Notes: generated by a model not told the origin, from the letters alone. Positions 32,892 through 47,404 are shown, counted from the stretch's first letter. The stretch is 64,000 nt of DNA from Raffaelea ambrosiae (GCA_002778195.1 PCDI01000011.1:965763-1029762); one strand, 5' to 3'. Numbers and translations are program-made.

Positions 32892-34644
32892 GTGTGGGGG
32901 GGGGGNGGGGGTTGCCTCTCTTTGAGAAGTGACCTTTCAGCCCGAACGGAATCAAAAGGATCCATATTGCCACTGCACTTGAGCTCTCTTGGTCGTGAGA
33001 AACTGGAAAAACCAAGATACTGGCTGGTTGCCTCCCTCTATCGATCTCACCGTTCTCGGTGTGGGAATTGGAGTCAACTTCTTTCTGTTCATACACCCTA
33101 TTCACCGCTTCCATGTGCATGCCCGAACCTGTGAATTATTGTTTCACTATCACTTTTATTCTTAAGTTGTGGTTGGTGAGGTAGTGGCTTTGGCTCTGTC
33201 CCAAGGAACGGCCTGTGCAGTGTAAGTGCGGAACGTCGAGCAGGGCAGCTTTAGGCGAACGGGCTGCGGAGCTGAATAACAGCCAACGCAGAGCGAGAAC
33301 AAAGCACCCAGTCAAAAGAGGAGGCAAAAAAACACAAGCCATGGAACACACTGTGCAGACTCTCACGCAGCTTCCCGTGGTATTGCCCTTCAGAAGAGAC
33401 CCCTAGAAATTATGGAATAAAAGCCAAAGCATTCTTCATTAGAGCGGGCACAGTCAGCGACCGATGATTGACGTTCAAGCAAAGGCCGGGGAAAGGGCTG
33501 AGCAAGAATATGAGATGAGAGAGTGAAATCTTATTTTGGGCTTTCTTGTGCATCTTCGAGATGTCAGACTCTCCGGAGCATTTCCCCAATCGCTTGCACA
33601 TTGAAAAGTTAGCTACTTTCCAGTGCAGACAGGGGGGCAAATCGGAATGACAGAAAACAACCCGACCGTTTGCTTTGGGAACTTGATCTTGCATTTTTTT
33701 TTTTCGGCTTCGCTGCTCGTATTGTTATTTCTTTTTTCTTCTGTCCTGCATGCTACGTTTTATTTGGGGGGTCCCCCTAAGGGGGAGCCTTGTCCGGCTT
33801 GCATATCTAAGGCGAGGACATCAGATTGCGGTCTCGGTGAGCGCCGAGAAACTAAAGAAACCATTCCCACAAAAGAACCGAAGAAAGCATAAGTTTGCTC
33901 AGAGGGGGGGAGAGGAGAAAACATTGGCGATGGGAGAGACAAAACAATGAGTGAGACATGCACGCACATGCACCTCAGGGGTCGGATCTCCGAGAGCACG
34001 AGGCATGAAAAAAGAAAGCCATGAGCAATAGGGGGTGCGCTGCGCGGTTACGAGACAAAGTACGAAAGAACGCCCTTCCAAAAAAGCAATATGGACCATC
34101 TAGGCGGGCTCTTGTGGCTGTCTCTGTTCCTAGCCAGGTCCTCTACGCAGCACACTACCAACACAAAGATAAAAAGCAGGTTTCTGTAAGATATGCTTGT
34201 CTCTTGGAGGGGGGTCGTGCCGTACGCTTGGGACTGCGTAACAATTGTCTGTCGTATCCAGGCAATAACAGGGAGCCACAAAAAACTAAAGAATACGCGC
34301 GGTCATTTTTGCCAATACGAGTATGCAAGGTGAGGCATCATGTGCTCACAAGAGGGAGGCTGGTGGTCTGCGAGGCATCACCGGATGGCCGTGTGTCGAC
34401 CTTTGGGGAAGTTCACCAGCACTCTTATAAGGATATCGTGCTATCAAAAAACTCGGTTGACACATATATGGTCTAACGACACCCCTCCACCCTCTTCTGC
34501 TGGTTATTTTTTTGTTGCAAAATGGGACCCAGCATTCTGGCAGGCGAACCAGCCCCGGTCGATCTGCCGCTACGGTGGGACAGGGGGGGCACAGAAAGGG
34601 AAAGGTGTGTGTGCGCGAGCTGGATGGTGCTGTGAGAGAGTTTT

Positions 34645-34676
34645 TTATTTTTATTTTTATTTTTATTTTTATTTTT
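34645..34676. repeat. (TTTTTA)n microsatellite
   Basis: Five or six 6-bp TTTTTA units. Similar T/A arrays are at 4792-4817 and 48748-48775. Confidence 0.85.
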
Positions 34677-37600
34677 ACATAGTAGTTTCATAGTATTTCT
34701 GGTACTCCTTTTCGTTCATACTACGGATTCTTAGTAATAATACCTGTGTGGAGGAGGTAGGAGCGGCAATGGTGCCTTCCGCAATGACAGTCTGTCAGGC
34801 AAGTGTACACGCATACTACTCACAGACGTAAATGTATCTCGTGCCTGCGCTCAGATTCATCGTCAGCATGCTTTGTAGACGCGTTCGCAATACTGCGTCG
34901 CATCAGCATCTTTGATAAATTTGATGGAAAAATAAAGGGCCGTCACATTGCGAAGAAAAAAGAAGGGCGCCGCCTTTCCGCTCTGCAGATGGGAACGGAT
35001 ACTACATAGTAGGAACATATACACAGTGTGTATTCATACAGTACAAATTTATTCCGAAAAGGGTCAAGAGAGACGAAACGTTCGTAAAGCGACCAATCGA
35101 TTCCGGCGGAAAGCGACTGGAGAAGCCGTTTGAAAGCGGCAGAATGCGACTTTGACTCCGTGCAGAATACTGTGTACCTAGTACTGCATGCGCATCAGCA
35201 TGAAAATGGAAGTATCTTTTCACCCGGCGCGGGCACACATATGAAGGAGCAGGGTGCTGTTTGGTCGGGGTCGCAAGCTCCCACCATCTAGCCCACCCTG
35301 CCCTCTGCGGTCTCGATTGATTGGCGAGTGTGAGTGGAGAGCAAGGAGGATGGGAAGGGGAAGGGGGGGCAGATGGAGGGGTGGTGCAGCAAATCTTCAA
35401 CGCTCGTTAGCGTTCGTTCCCTCCCGTGCAGTTGGTCTATTTGTGTGTGTGTGTGTGTGTGTGTATGTGTGTGTACGAGTACGGAGTAAGATGAGCAAAT
35501 TCTTTCCAGACAGAGAAGGAGGGGATCCAGGAAATGAGACGGGAGGGGGCGAGAAAAAAAAAGATGACGAGAAAGATGACAGAAGAAAGACGACGGTGAG
35601 TAGAGTGGACAGCAAAAAGAGAAAGACGAAGGAAGAGAGTGGTGCGTTTTTGTGCTGCTTCTGTACTCGCTCATTCAATTCCGGCAGGCAAAAATCCGAT
35701 GGCATTCGTAGTGCGGTGCAAGACAAGACACTCTGAACGGCAAGGCTAGTTGTGATTTTCTGGATTATTTTTGTGATTGATTTAATTCTGCACAGGCTCC
35801 ACCTCTTGAGCCCGACCACCCAGCTTTTCCCCCTCTCGTGCATATTACAATATAGCAGAGGCACACATTGTGAGCGCTCTCATTTCCTGCTTTCCACGTC
35901 TTGTTTGTCGAGCAAACCAGACAAATCAAAGCCGGAAGAACGGGCAGTGCTTTGTTGTCTTCCTTCATGCACGCTCGTGTTCCCTTTCTTTCCTTTTTGC
36001 TGCACTGCAACACCTGTGTTTCTTCTGAAATTACCCTGCCAACCAAGGGCAAATGAGCTGTGCCGATGACTGGAGTTTTCGGTGAGCTAGGGGCGTGGAA
36101 ATAGACACGAGGGCGTGGCGATAAGATGCTGCCCGCGCTGTGCGCGCCCTTCCCCTCCTTCATGCTCTCTACTCGTAGCTTTCGTCCCTTCTGGCCCCCT
36201 CTCTCTCTCTTGTCCGTTCTATCTGCGACTGCAACTGTTGGAGCTGGCCGACTGCTGCAGCACGATGTCCTGATCGGGCCTTCTCAGGCATGCTTGCTGC
36301 CCGGCAGGATTCGATGCATCGAGCAGAAACACGAGAGCCTGTATTTTTCCTGTTTGATCCGCTCTGTGACGGGGCGCGCGCGTGATTTCTAACACGCAAG
36401 ATACTTTGTACATGCGCGTAGCAATAGTACGACTGGGGCACAATGGACAGATGGGCATGCTGGCAGGATCGCACGAGACGGTGACAGCACGGGCACGACG
36501 GAAGGACGAGGATGAGGTTTGCCGGGGTGAGTCGGAGCAACAGATGGCCCTCTCCGTCGCAGGATGGCCCTCTGGTGAATTGCAGTGGCATTGGCGTGCC
36601 TTTTGGAGGGAAGGGGCCCGTACTTTCAGTGTACTCGTACAATGGCCACCGCTTCGTATCTTCTTTGCTTCTTCTTTCTCGCGGCTCTCCTTTCGCCTCG
36701 GGCAGGGTGGGGCTCTCTGCGACTGGACAGTATTCACTGGACACAGAGAGAGACCTGTCTGCAATAACGTTATGGGATCCACCCCGGTAGGAGTGACTCG
36801 AGCACACAATGGGCAGTGTATGCGGGAGAAAAGTACATAAGACACGGCGGTCAGCCAATCAGGGGACAGGCATCCGCATCCACTGCAGAAGGGGGACAAC
36901 AGCAGCTGAAAGCAACAGCAGAAAAAGAGGGGCCTCCAGCAAAAAGACGTTTTGCAGCGGGGAGCGGAAACTGCGGAAAAGCCACGGCAACGGGTGTGGT
37001 GCGGCGGCAAGAGCGTTGGCCGCAGGAAGGAAGGAAGGAATGGCAGGAGCACTTTGGCAATCGAGAGGGCGAAACGACAGGCAACACAGCAGCGTGGCTA
37101 GAATAGGCAGGCACGGGCACAGGCATGGGTACAGACATGGGCAGAATGGGCAGATGGCCTGTGCTGCTCTCGCCGAGTGCATGCAAAACAGCATAATGCA
37201 ACTGACCGACATTTGCACAAATGTGGTTTTTCCCTAGTATGTTGGCGCCCGTCTTTTTGGTCTGCTCTTTTTTTGGGCGCGCCCAGAGTTACTTCCCGCC
37301 CATCCAGAGCAAAAAATGTACAGCAATAAAAAAACATCGCCAAATCTGCCAGAAGCAGACACACCCGTGTCGATCGCAGCAGGACACCGGTCAAGCGCCG
37401 CCCTTCCGCCCTTTTTTTTCAGATTATTTTTTTTAGCAGCCAAGCAGACGGCTTCTAGACAGGCTTCACAGGCTTCTCTGCTGCACATCGCGGCTGCATC
37501 CCCGTCCTGGTCTGCCTTTCGGGCCAGCAATCCAGACGCCAGCAGGCCGGCCCGTTTTTCCCAAGTGGCAAAACAAAACGGCTTTCGATCCACTCCGCAG

Positions 37601-38588
37601 CCCTTGCCAGTCTGCGTTTCTTCCATTGTCCGTCTTGTGTGCGCCCAGGCCACCTTTTGGCCCCCAGTTCACACCACCCGCCGTCCTTCGTCTCGTTATC
37701 TAACCGCCTTATCAGAGGCACACCCGCGCAGCAAGGAGCTGCTTTGGGAATGTTGGCATTTTGGCTGCGGAGAGGCGGACTGTACCACCCCGTACGTACT
37801 GCGAATACGGACGCACATATCGACGTGAGAAGGCATCTTACATACTCGTAGTACCACCGTATCGTACAATCCTACCATTATGCACTCGTACTACTATGTA
37901 TGTACACAGTAAGCCACACCCAAAAGGCCCCCCCCCCCCCATACTTTTTTTGATGGTAGATCCAAAAATCCGCTAAAAAAGAATCAACCCCCTGGTCGAT
38001 ACCCCCCTGCACGTTTCTCTTTCGAGGACTAGGAAAATCACCCTCTCCCGAGGCAGCGGCGGCGGTGACAATGGCTCACAGCGGAAAAGGCCAGCGCCAG
38101 CGCCAGCGCAGCACCAGACGCCACAGGATGGGGGGAGGGCCAGACACACTCAGACAGACACCACCACCACCAATGGTGTGGGTGGGTCGTGCGCGCCGTT
38201 GCGGTTTGGGACCCAGCGCGTCCCTCTTGTTCGGTGTGCTGTGCGCACAGAGCTTGTCCAAAGGGCTAGTTAGTTCGTACGGCTAACGGAGGCAGGAACA
38301 CTGCGTTTCTTGCCTTGGCGCGGACGGTCTCGAGGGGGATGGGAGAGAGGCTGCTGCTGAGGGCACTAGATAGTAGTTAAGGTACTCGATGGCGTTTGTG
38401 CTAACTAGTTAGTTAGTGGTTCTCTCACGAGAAGGGGGCTCTTTCCCAGGACTACGACCACGACCACCTGCTGCTATTGCCTGGAGGTCTTTTCGGTCTG
38501 GGTCTCGTATACGCGAGATTCACTACTGTGTACGTGTACACCGTAAACCGAGCCGGGCCCAGGCGCAGCCGGCAGAGCCTTGTACATA

Positions 38589-38603
38589 CTACATAGTATG
38601 TAG
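38589..38603. repeat. Second copy of the palindrome CTACATA-G-TATGTAG
   Basis: Identical to 28719-28733. Here the perfect arms extend to 9 bp (TACTACATA / TATGTAGTA) around the central G. Confidence 0.8.
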
Positions 38604-40526
38604 TAAGACATGAGAGCCTCAAGCGAACGGAGTGGATGCGAGCCTCTGTCTTACTACGAGTATCCTACAGGCAGTACTTGTGCGCTCCTGCACACCCTCC
38701 TGCTTCCTTCCAGCTCGCACTGGCACGGCCTGTCCATCCACACACCTTCCCTATCCCCCCCCCAAAGACGTTTTGGCCGTTGGGATCTCGAAACGGCTTG
38801 GCCACAGGTCGGCCACAGTTTGGCCACCACGGGGGCGGCCTGGCAGTCACGAGAGACACTCGTACGGACGGCGGGTAGCATCCACCGCGGTCTCTCCATC
38901 GATCATGAAAGTGCCATCTCTTATGCACAATCCTGACTGCCCCTGCCTGCTCCTGCCTGCTCCTGCCAATGTGACGCCCTGGTGCACCCGGGTTCTCTGC
39001 CTATGTCTCTTAACTGCATCATCTGCTGCCCGGCAGCGCCGATGCAGGTTGCAGTGCATCAAAAACAGACGGAAACTCCTCGTTCATCTTGCTGAAACCA
39101 AGGACTCTTGTTTGCTGGGCTTGCAGGCGCTGCTGCAACCACTCCCATTCCATCAATAACACCCCAAGGACATACCATAGCATCGACCACCACCCGCTAC
39201 CGTCCGTGGGATACAAACAACCTGCAAGCACACGGATCCAAAGTGTAATAACGATGCTGCAGACAAAGACAGCAGGAGACAATGCGTCCTCATAACAGTA
39301 GCATGCATCCTCGCACCCCTGCCCTCGATAAGAATAAAAAGAAAAAGAAAGAAAAAGAAAGAAAAAGAAAAAGGAAGAAAAAAACAAACCTATATTGCAG
39401 GCGTAATATACCGACCCTGGCTCCAGTACCGCAGACTACCGTGCGAGTAGTTTTCATCCCCCTTCAACCTTCCTTTTTGCTCCATCATTCCAAATAATCA
39501 TTGCAACGGAGGCTGGGGTGTAAGTGCTAGTCCGCCGTATCAACCAGGACTCCAGAAGGTAAACGAGAGAACGGGGGATACCATTAGTGGCTGCTCCACC
39601 CACCCAAGTCCAGCCCAACTGTCTTCTCCACCCCCGTCCTTTCATTGTATTGGATGGACCTACCGCAGCGCACGAAGTACGCCGTATTCCACGGTATTCT
39701 GGGTCCGTTCTGTTCCTCGGTTTAGTCCTCCAATCGAAGGAGACCCCAATTGCTTCTTGAGGTTCTCCCAATCCGTCCGCCTGCAGGTATTTGTGCATTA
39801 GATCCATATGTGCGTACGGATCCGTTTCGATAGGAGGGAAAATGGGTCACCCACACAGAGACACGCACACGCACATCCCGGACAAGCTTCCCCCCCCCCC
39901 CTCTCTTCGTACCATAGTATTCTTCTTCTCTCTCCCCAAGGCAAGATTCGGGTCTCCGCTCGCCGACTAGGGATGCTCCCTGGAAGCCTTTCTCGATGTC
40001 ATCCGGTTATGAACAGGTCACTACGCGAATGAGTCTGTATGAAAATTACCGTATCGAGCAAGGTTTTGGGGAAGCTGTGCCTGACTCTATCCAACCCAGA
40101 ACAAGACCACTTTGCCCTGTACGGGTGCGATCTTCGTTCTTCTTTCCCCCAAGCAGCAGGTCATTATTGTCTGGATTTGTGAACCAGGGATTTGTCCAAG
40201 ATTCAAATGGACCAGATAAATCAACACAACGCGCACGCCACCACCACTACGAAGGCCCAAGGTCGCACCATCCAACTTGAATGTGCGAGTACAAAAGCAA
40301 TACAGAACAGTAACTGGGGGGGGGGAGGGGCAAACGGTTTGTGAGCGATCGCCAGCCTGATCAGTTCGTGCAAAGATCGATTTCTGTGCCTCTGATCTGC
40401 CCTGTGTCTTGCCTATCAGGGGAGAGCCGAGGCCATGGCGGCCGCTTGTGGTTTGCGCGTGGCGTGTGCGTGCGTGTGGTGAGCGCATGTCATTGCGCAG
40501 TGCCTGGCTTGTTTGCCCATCTTACT

Positions 40527-40545
40527 TACATAGTATTACTATGTA
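40527..40545. repeat. 9-bp palindrome of the TACATAGTA word
   Basis: TACATAGTA and its exact reverse complement TACTATGTA flank a single T. Confidence 0.85.
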
Positions 40546-41352
40546 CATGCTCGCAGCAAGATGCCCCTACTGATTTTTCATGTGTCTGCTGCCGATCGTT
40601 CCTGTATGCCATCCATGACGTTGGACGAACACGTTGTACCGTGACAACGTGTCTCAAAAAGAAGGAAATAACGTAACAAAGAATATGAGATGTGAGTTGC
40701 ACTCGCAAGCAAAAAAATAAAAAAAAAGTGAGGAGACAGAAAAGGAACGGAGAAAAAAAGGTAAGCCGGGCATCCTCACCCCACACCCTCAACAAAACAA
40801 AAAACACATGGGCAACCTGCATCTTTTCTGCTTGCCCTGTCAATCCTTCTCACCTGACGTTTAAAAGAGAAATGCATACTACTTTGTACATGGGCAGGGC
40901 ATGTGGTGCACGATGTGCCGCCTGCCACTGTAAGGAACATGCTCACATCTCACATCTCACTTTTTTTATGTCCGTTCGCTGGTTTCTTTTTTTTCTGGGG
41001 ATTTTTTTATTTCGTTTCTTCTCCCTGTGGCTGTTGCCTCTTGTTCTTTCCGACAAACCCGGACAACCCTTATCCAGCAGCCGATCCCTGCTGCAGGAGA
41101 TCTTGTTTGGAGCCCTGGTCGCGAGAAACTTGACAGGTTTATTTTGGCCCGTCCATCTGGCGCAAAGATTACGAGGTACGAGTATGATCCAAGTATGAGT
41201 ATAATTACAAAAGTATTGAGAAGCCCGTATTGTACTTCTTTCTGTACGCATATGAGAAAAGAAAAAAAAATTATCCACTCACACCAACTACCACTTCCGA
41301 AACCCGAAAATGTGACAGCGGATGAACCGGTTAGGGACAGAACTATTGCAGG

Positions 41353-41391
41353 GTATGTACTATGTATGAAAGAACGCTACATAGTACATAC
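41353..41391. repeat. Perfect 14-bp inverted repeat, 11-nt loop
   Basis: GTATGTACTATGTA (41353-41366) and TACATAGTACATAC (41378-41391) are exact reverse complements. It is the longest perfect hairpin I found here and contains the TACATAGTA word in each arm. Confidence 0.88.
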
Positions 41392-44300
41392 TCGCAGTAC
41401 GGGATCCCCAAGAATGAAAATAATATAAATAAAAATAATGGCAAAAATAATTAGAGTTTTTTTTTTTTTACATACGTAGTGGCATTTTTTCTTTTCTTCG
41501 GTCGACTGGGTCACCACAAAAAGTCAACGGCTAGGCCGAGCAAGCCAGGGCCAGGGGTTATGCCTTTTACGGTTAGCCGCGCTTCACCTGAGCTGAACCT
41601 GGGACGTTTCGCTAGAAATCTCCCAGAAAGGCATGACGGAGGAGCCGCTCACGGAGAGATGTGCGGCAGGTCACTCTCCCGTTTAATGTCTGTGCCACGG
41701 GTACATAGCGAGCAGGTACCTGGCCATTCTATGCATTGTGTGGTGCCCCAAAGGTGGGCCACACCCAGAAAAGAACGTTGGGCATTGTGGAAAAGGGGAG
41801 ATCGACCCCCCTGGTCCACAAAAAAGCCACTGAAGATCGTCTACAGGGTGCGTGAATGGGAAGGCATAGAAACTCTCTCTCTTTTTGGTTTCTTATTTAA
41901 TATTTTTTTTTTTGCTCTGCCGTTCCCGAGATTTGATGCGTGTTTGGAGACCATACCCAAATTGTATCTGACACGAGGTAGCAGAACGACCAGGACGAAC
42001 CGGACGACCAGGGCGTCTCAGCCCGGGCTGGGCAGACAAGAGCGAAAAGGCAGGAGACCCGAGAGGCAATGCACATCTTGCATATTGCTTGCACGACAGC
42101 AAGGATGAGCTCTTTGTGCAAGGCACCCATGGCAGTTGTCAACTGCGACCCAGGGACATGTCAACGTCCGAAAATGGACCATGCCAGGATGGGCAGGCTC
42201 CCCTCCCCCTTTGATCTTCTCGCGCCTGAAGCAGAAAAAAGGGCAGAGGAGCCACAGGAGCCAGAGGAGCCAGAGATGAGAAGGATTCAGAGAGGAAGAC
42301 AAGACACAGACAAAGACGCACACAAGAAGAGAGAAAGTCTAGACAAGGGTCCCTGTGGGAGGTCCCCGAACTCGCCGATTAAGCCTATTTCAGTAAATTT
42401 GGCGAGCCTAACCGTGTTTGCTCAGTGACTTTCCCTTGTTTAGTGCTAGTGGCCATAGGAATTGGGTCTTTTTTTTTTAACATAGTATTCTTCTGCTTTC
42501 TGTAGTTTCTCTGCTTTTGCTTTTTGCTTTTTGCTTTCTGGTAGCTGGTTGTTCTGTCTGTGTTGCCTGATTTTCTCCTTGTTTGCCCGCCTCGAGTGTC
42601 TCAAAAAAATGCCAGAAAACCGTTCCCCATCAAAATCAAGAAAAAAAAAGGACACCACCGGTTCTGCTTTCGTGATAGTGCTTGTGTATGTGTGTGTTTG
42701 TGGTGTTTGTGGGCAGATCCGTTATGCTCTGCATCTGATAATACATGTACAACGACCAAAGCGGTCGAATATCTTGTTCTGCCAGACTGCCCAGGCTGAA
42801 GGTATCGGACAGAACGGCTGAAACCCGTTCCTGGCCACCGAACGGCGTGATAAAGAGCTTGCAGAACGCCCGGCAGTAGAGCGAATGGTTTTCTGTTTGC
42901 CAGAGATCGTTTGCCCCGTTGACATGCCACAGGAACGGTGAGCCAAAACGACATCCTCGTATGTCCGACTCTGTGCCACGAAACTCGTGCACCCATCCCG
43001 TCTTTTCCCCTTTGCTATGCGGTCATGTACATGCAAGTATCATCCCTTCTCTTGCTACCCGACGAAAAGGAATGCGTTCTCACTGGCTTCCCACCAAGTC
43101 GTGAATTGCATGGTAGGTTCGTTGGTCACACCAACAATGCCTCAACTCAACCGACAGCTGACGGGATTCCGACAGAGAGGATGAGCTCCCGTTGCATTGG
43201 GGCTGGCTTGTTTTCTCGCTCTTGGGTTAGACTGCTCCAGCACACAGGGCCGGGTCCCCCCTGGCTGGTGTGGGAAGCGGGTAAAAGTTGGCTCGTTTTC
43301 CGCTTTCGGCATGGCGCACCCTCTGATCTTCAAAGCGTCCTCCTGCGAGCATCTCTCCATCTTTTTCATACCCGTACACCGTAACTATCCCTCGTGTGTG
43401 CCTTGTACATAGTGTTCTGCCATTGCAACGCAAGATCATGCGCCGCGTGGATAATGAAACTGCAAATGAAAAAGGCCCATGTCCGCAGCAGAAAGTGAAA
43501 AAGTCGCATACCCTGGACCTGTTGTGGATACGTTGGTACACTGCAAAAGCCTCGGCAGCCCGAAGCCGACGAGACATGGGGATTGAATAGGAACAGACGA
43601 CACATACGAGTACACGGACGCACTCTTGCGCCCGGGAAGGCATCTCTCTCCTAGACAAGAAACAAGAAGGGGAGGGAGGGGCAGCCGCCTGAAGTGCACT
43701 CTGCCCAAAGTCTCCCCCCCCCCCCTTCCCAAAATACTACAGCACTATGTGAGATACATTACAAGCTGCATGCCTGTCCCGCTCTGCCCTGAGCGACTGG
43801 AGGTCCAAGCTCCCAAACAAGGCAAATGGACCATCATGTTCACCCGTTATGCGGTTGGCGACCTTTTTTGTTTATTTTACTCCGCACATACGAGTACCTG
43901 TCTGTCTCTGTGCTTGCGGCGCGCTACGACCTTAGGGCCTGAAAGCTTGCATACGACTTTTGTATCCACCCAGCCTCCAGAGCAAGGAGCAAGGATATCC
44001 CTACAATATATCAGAGAGTCTGGACAGTTTTGTTCAGTCCATCTTTGACATTCTGCTTCGTCCCCTTTCCCGCTTGGAATTGAATTACTCTTTTGGGCGC
44101 TGTGCTGCTTTTTCGTCTTGTTTCTCGGCTGTTCCTGGCTTCTGGGATCCGGGCGAAACAAGGATGGCAGGAAAAGAATACATGAGGCAGGGACCTTGTT
44201 ACCTGTAATGGGAACAAAACAATCCAAAAGTCAATTCCACCCCCCAACAGAGCAGACAACCATACGTGACCAGGCTTCCATTGTGATGGATGAAGGCTGA

Positions 44301-45825
44301 GGGCAACGAGAAAAAAGGGGGGTGTGAGTGACCGAGCAAAGAAGCAAGACAAACGAGACCGAAAAAGCCACAAACAGAGCGAGAGTGAGGGAAACTATGG
44401 TCCAAAAAAGAGGTATCAATAAGAATAATACCTTGCAAACAACAACCGGCGACACCCCGGTCCCAACAGCAGTGAAAGGTGTCAATTTCCACCACCCGCA
44501 AAGCAAACAGCAGCAACAAAAAACAAAGCCGGGCTCACCTGGTAAGGCCTAGCTGCCGAGTCCTTTTTTTAAAATAAAAAAACCATTCTCCTATTGTGGA
44601 TTGAATGGAGGCAGGAGCGCCCCTCCCCAACAGCAACAGCAACGACAACCATAACGGGCTTCCTTCGTCCCGATTTTTTGATAGGCTGTGTCTGGCACCA
44701 ACCTCATTCTGTAACATGCCACTGTTTGCTGGCTTCCTTGGAAGTTAGGACCAAAACGCTCATGTCTATGCCCGCCCAGCCCGTATGATCTGCAAACTAG
44801 TGACTATTGTCAATTGTTTTCCAGCTTCCCTTGTCTTCCCCAAACTAACAGACAAGGTTTCTGCCCTACGGACAGCTGGCATATGTAAGATACTACGCGT
44901 ACGTACGTAAGATGGCAACACTTCTCTTCTCCAGCTTTGGCAAGAACTGTTTCCCCCTCTCACGGCTTACGTACAAGGGCGGAAGAAGGAAGTGAGAATA
45001 GAAAAGGATTACATGGAAACGGCGAAGAACCGGGAAGCAAAAATATGGCAAAGAAAACACGGGAGTATCTTGTTCTGACTAAAGATACTTGTATGTTTCT
45101 GTATCCTATTGTTCGACTCCCAATCTTGGACGCAAAACAGCGGGAGGAAAAAAAGAGTTGTTACGGTGCAAATAGAAACGCTTTGCGTCTCATAGGTGTT
45201 GTATTGGTCCTCTGCTCTTTCTGTGTGTGTTTGAGAACCCATTGCTGTGTGTATGCCAATCGCCGTTCGCCGAAACCAACCCAAAAAAGTACCTCGGCCA
45301 AAAAAAGTCCGGGTCCCCCACCGAGGCCCCTTCCAAATTTGACTGCCTTTCAGAGCTTTGATGAATATACCCGGTGTGATGTTTTTTTCCACGTTGCATG
45401 CTATTGTGCCTTATGTTATTTTTTTTTTCTTCTTGGGCGGTAAGAAAATACCCCCCTCCAAGCTAAATAAAACTGGTGAGGCTGGGAAGGGGTGGGATCA
45501 AGTAAGCTCCAAAATATGCACCAAAGATACGAACAGTTTATGATGTCCAAGGATCGCCTGGAAGCCCCAGAAATAACCCAGCACCAAGGGGTAAGGGTTA
45601 ATGAAGGGAAAAAAAAATAGAGGATGGAATTAGCTACGGATATGTTCTCCAGGAAATAATTCAGAGTTGCAATAAAACGATAAAATAATTTAATCGCATC
45701 TCTGGCACAAAGGATTCTCTGGCGTGTCGGACATGATCCCTCTTTGAGGTAAACGAACGGTGCCCTTCGCGATGGGACAGACCACCACCGGGCAGGGGGG
45801 GCAGATTTCCAGCAAAGGAGCTTCA

Positions 45826-45863
45826 CACACACACACACACTCTCTCTCTCTCTCTCTCACACA
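45826..45863. repeat. Compound (AC)n(TC)n microsatellite
   Basis: A CA run of about 15 nt is followed by a TC run of about 18 nt, then ACACAC. Confidence 0.85.
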
Positions 45864-47392
45864 CGTCACGCAACGCCCGCAAACCAGAAAAAAAAACAGC
45901 CCAGAAAGAGAGAGGAAAAAAAGAACCAGGTACTTTTGTAAGACCCCCCCCCTTCGTTCCTTTTCTGGCCCTTCCCTATGGCCCTTTTCGGCTTCTGGTT
46001 CTGCACTCCCTTAAGACGTCTTTCCCGGGCGGGACCCGTGTCGTATCATTCCCTCACTGTCGGGTCACGGAAGGATTTGGGGTGGTGAAGCCGGTGATGC
46101 GATGGGGATGGGAGAGGGGGGAGGAGGGGGGGAAAGAGCGAGACAAGAGAGGGAGAAAGAGCGAATGTGATGATGGAAACGGGGAGATGCCTTCTTGGGA
46201 CACGAACCGTGATTGCTTTGTTTGCCCGGCTTTGCGTGTCAGATCCTATGTACACGATATGGATCTGTCGTCTGCCGACCTCTCTGTCTCTCTATTTCTC
46301 GTCTCTGCTCGTAGCACCATTTCAAACATGTGAGGTTCTTTTGTGTGTGGTTAATAGGACAATTTCCCGATTAGGAATACAAACCCGTCCCGGTTTTAAG
46401 TAGCTCCCGGCTCGGGCTATGGTGGTGGTAAGAGTATCCCCCTGCCAGCCAACCATTCCTCTGCCCCCTTTTACAGGAGGTCCCGCAAACTGGGTTTCCC
46501 GCCTTTTTTTTGCTGCTTTGTTTGCTTTCTGGTCTGGGCGTCTTTCCGTCTCTCTATCTGTCTGTGTTTTTCTACTATCTCAAGGTGACTTCGTGCTGAA
46601 GCCTTTCGGTGTAAACGCGGCTTTTACGCAGCTTGCACGGTGGGCGTAATTCATTTTCCATAGCAAGACGCATCCTTCCTCAGCAGCAAGGGAAAAAAAA
46701 GGTGAAATCACAATGCATTGCATCGCCCACGGCGCAGGGGTGGGTTGGTGGGAACCGACGACAGGAAAAAGCAAAGAAGCAATGCAACAAAAGAGCAGGC
46801 AGACCAGGGGAGGGGGGGCAGCAACGCAACCATACATCGAAGAAGGAAGAGAGGACCCTGATATCTGGTTGAGTTTCCTGCTGGCTTCTTGTGTGCCGTG
46901 AATCACGCGCCCTCCCATTTGTTGAGGAATGTCCCAGTTCTTTCCTTTTTCAAGCGTACATCGCGCAACGCATACATAGTATACATGTATTATGCCGGCA
47001 TGTAAGATACCTCACACTCCCTGCGCGGGATCACCACTGCTAGCACAGTAGTTTCGCACACCACACACACAACGGTCTCTTTATTTTCCTGTTCGTTCTT
47101 TTTTTTGGCTTTCCTTTCCTTTGGGGGTGGCGAGGCCTTGTTGGGCTGTTAGTTAGGCTCGTGGTCTGAGAGCAAAAGCACGTTCCCTCCCCGCCTATAA
47201 GACAGAACCAGTAACTACGAGTATCGGGGATCATTAGTTACATATCGTAGTACGTCGTCTTTTCCTGTTGAAACGAGCACTTGGACCACTCTGGGGGGGA
47301 GTGCACAAGTGCTGTTTCTTGAGTCTGGGTTTGATACAAAGTGTCTCCATCCCGGGTCTCGGCTTTGCGGCATTGTTTTCGTAGGTTTTCGT

Positions 47393-47404
47393 ACTCGTAC
47401 GAGT
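47393..47404. repeat. 12-bp perfect palindrome ACTCGTACGAGT
   Basis: The 12-mer is its own reverse complement. It is the TACGAGTA-type word folded on itself. Confidence 0.8.

Larger units (their letters stand above)
32601..40500. other. Gene-free stretch
   Basis: No gene is recognised. Contents: a GTT microsatellite at 32869-32891 followed by a G run with an undetermined base at 32906, a TCCCCC-TAA-GGGGGA hairpin at 33772-33786, a TTTTA repeat at 34645-34676, a GT repeat at 35442-35474, an A/G-rich repeat at 39332-39372, C tracts near 37928-37940 and 39890-39902, TACATAGTA words at 34676, 35003, 37892 and 38590, and TACGAGTA words at 35474, 37843 and 38655. Frames up to 277 codons on both strands show no family signature. 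Confidence 0.5.
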
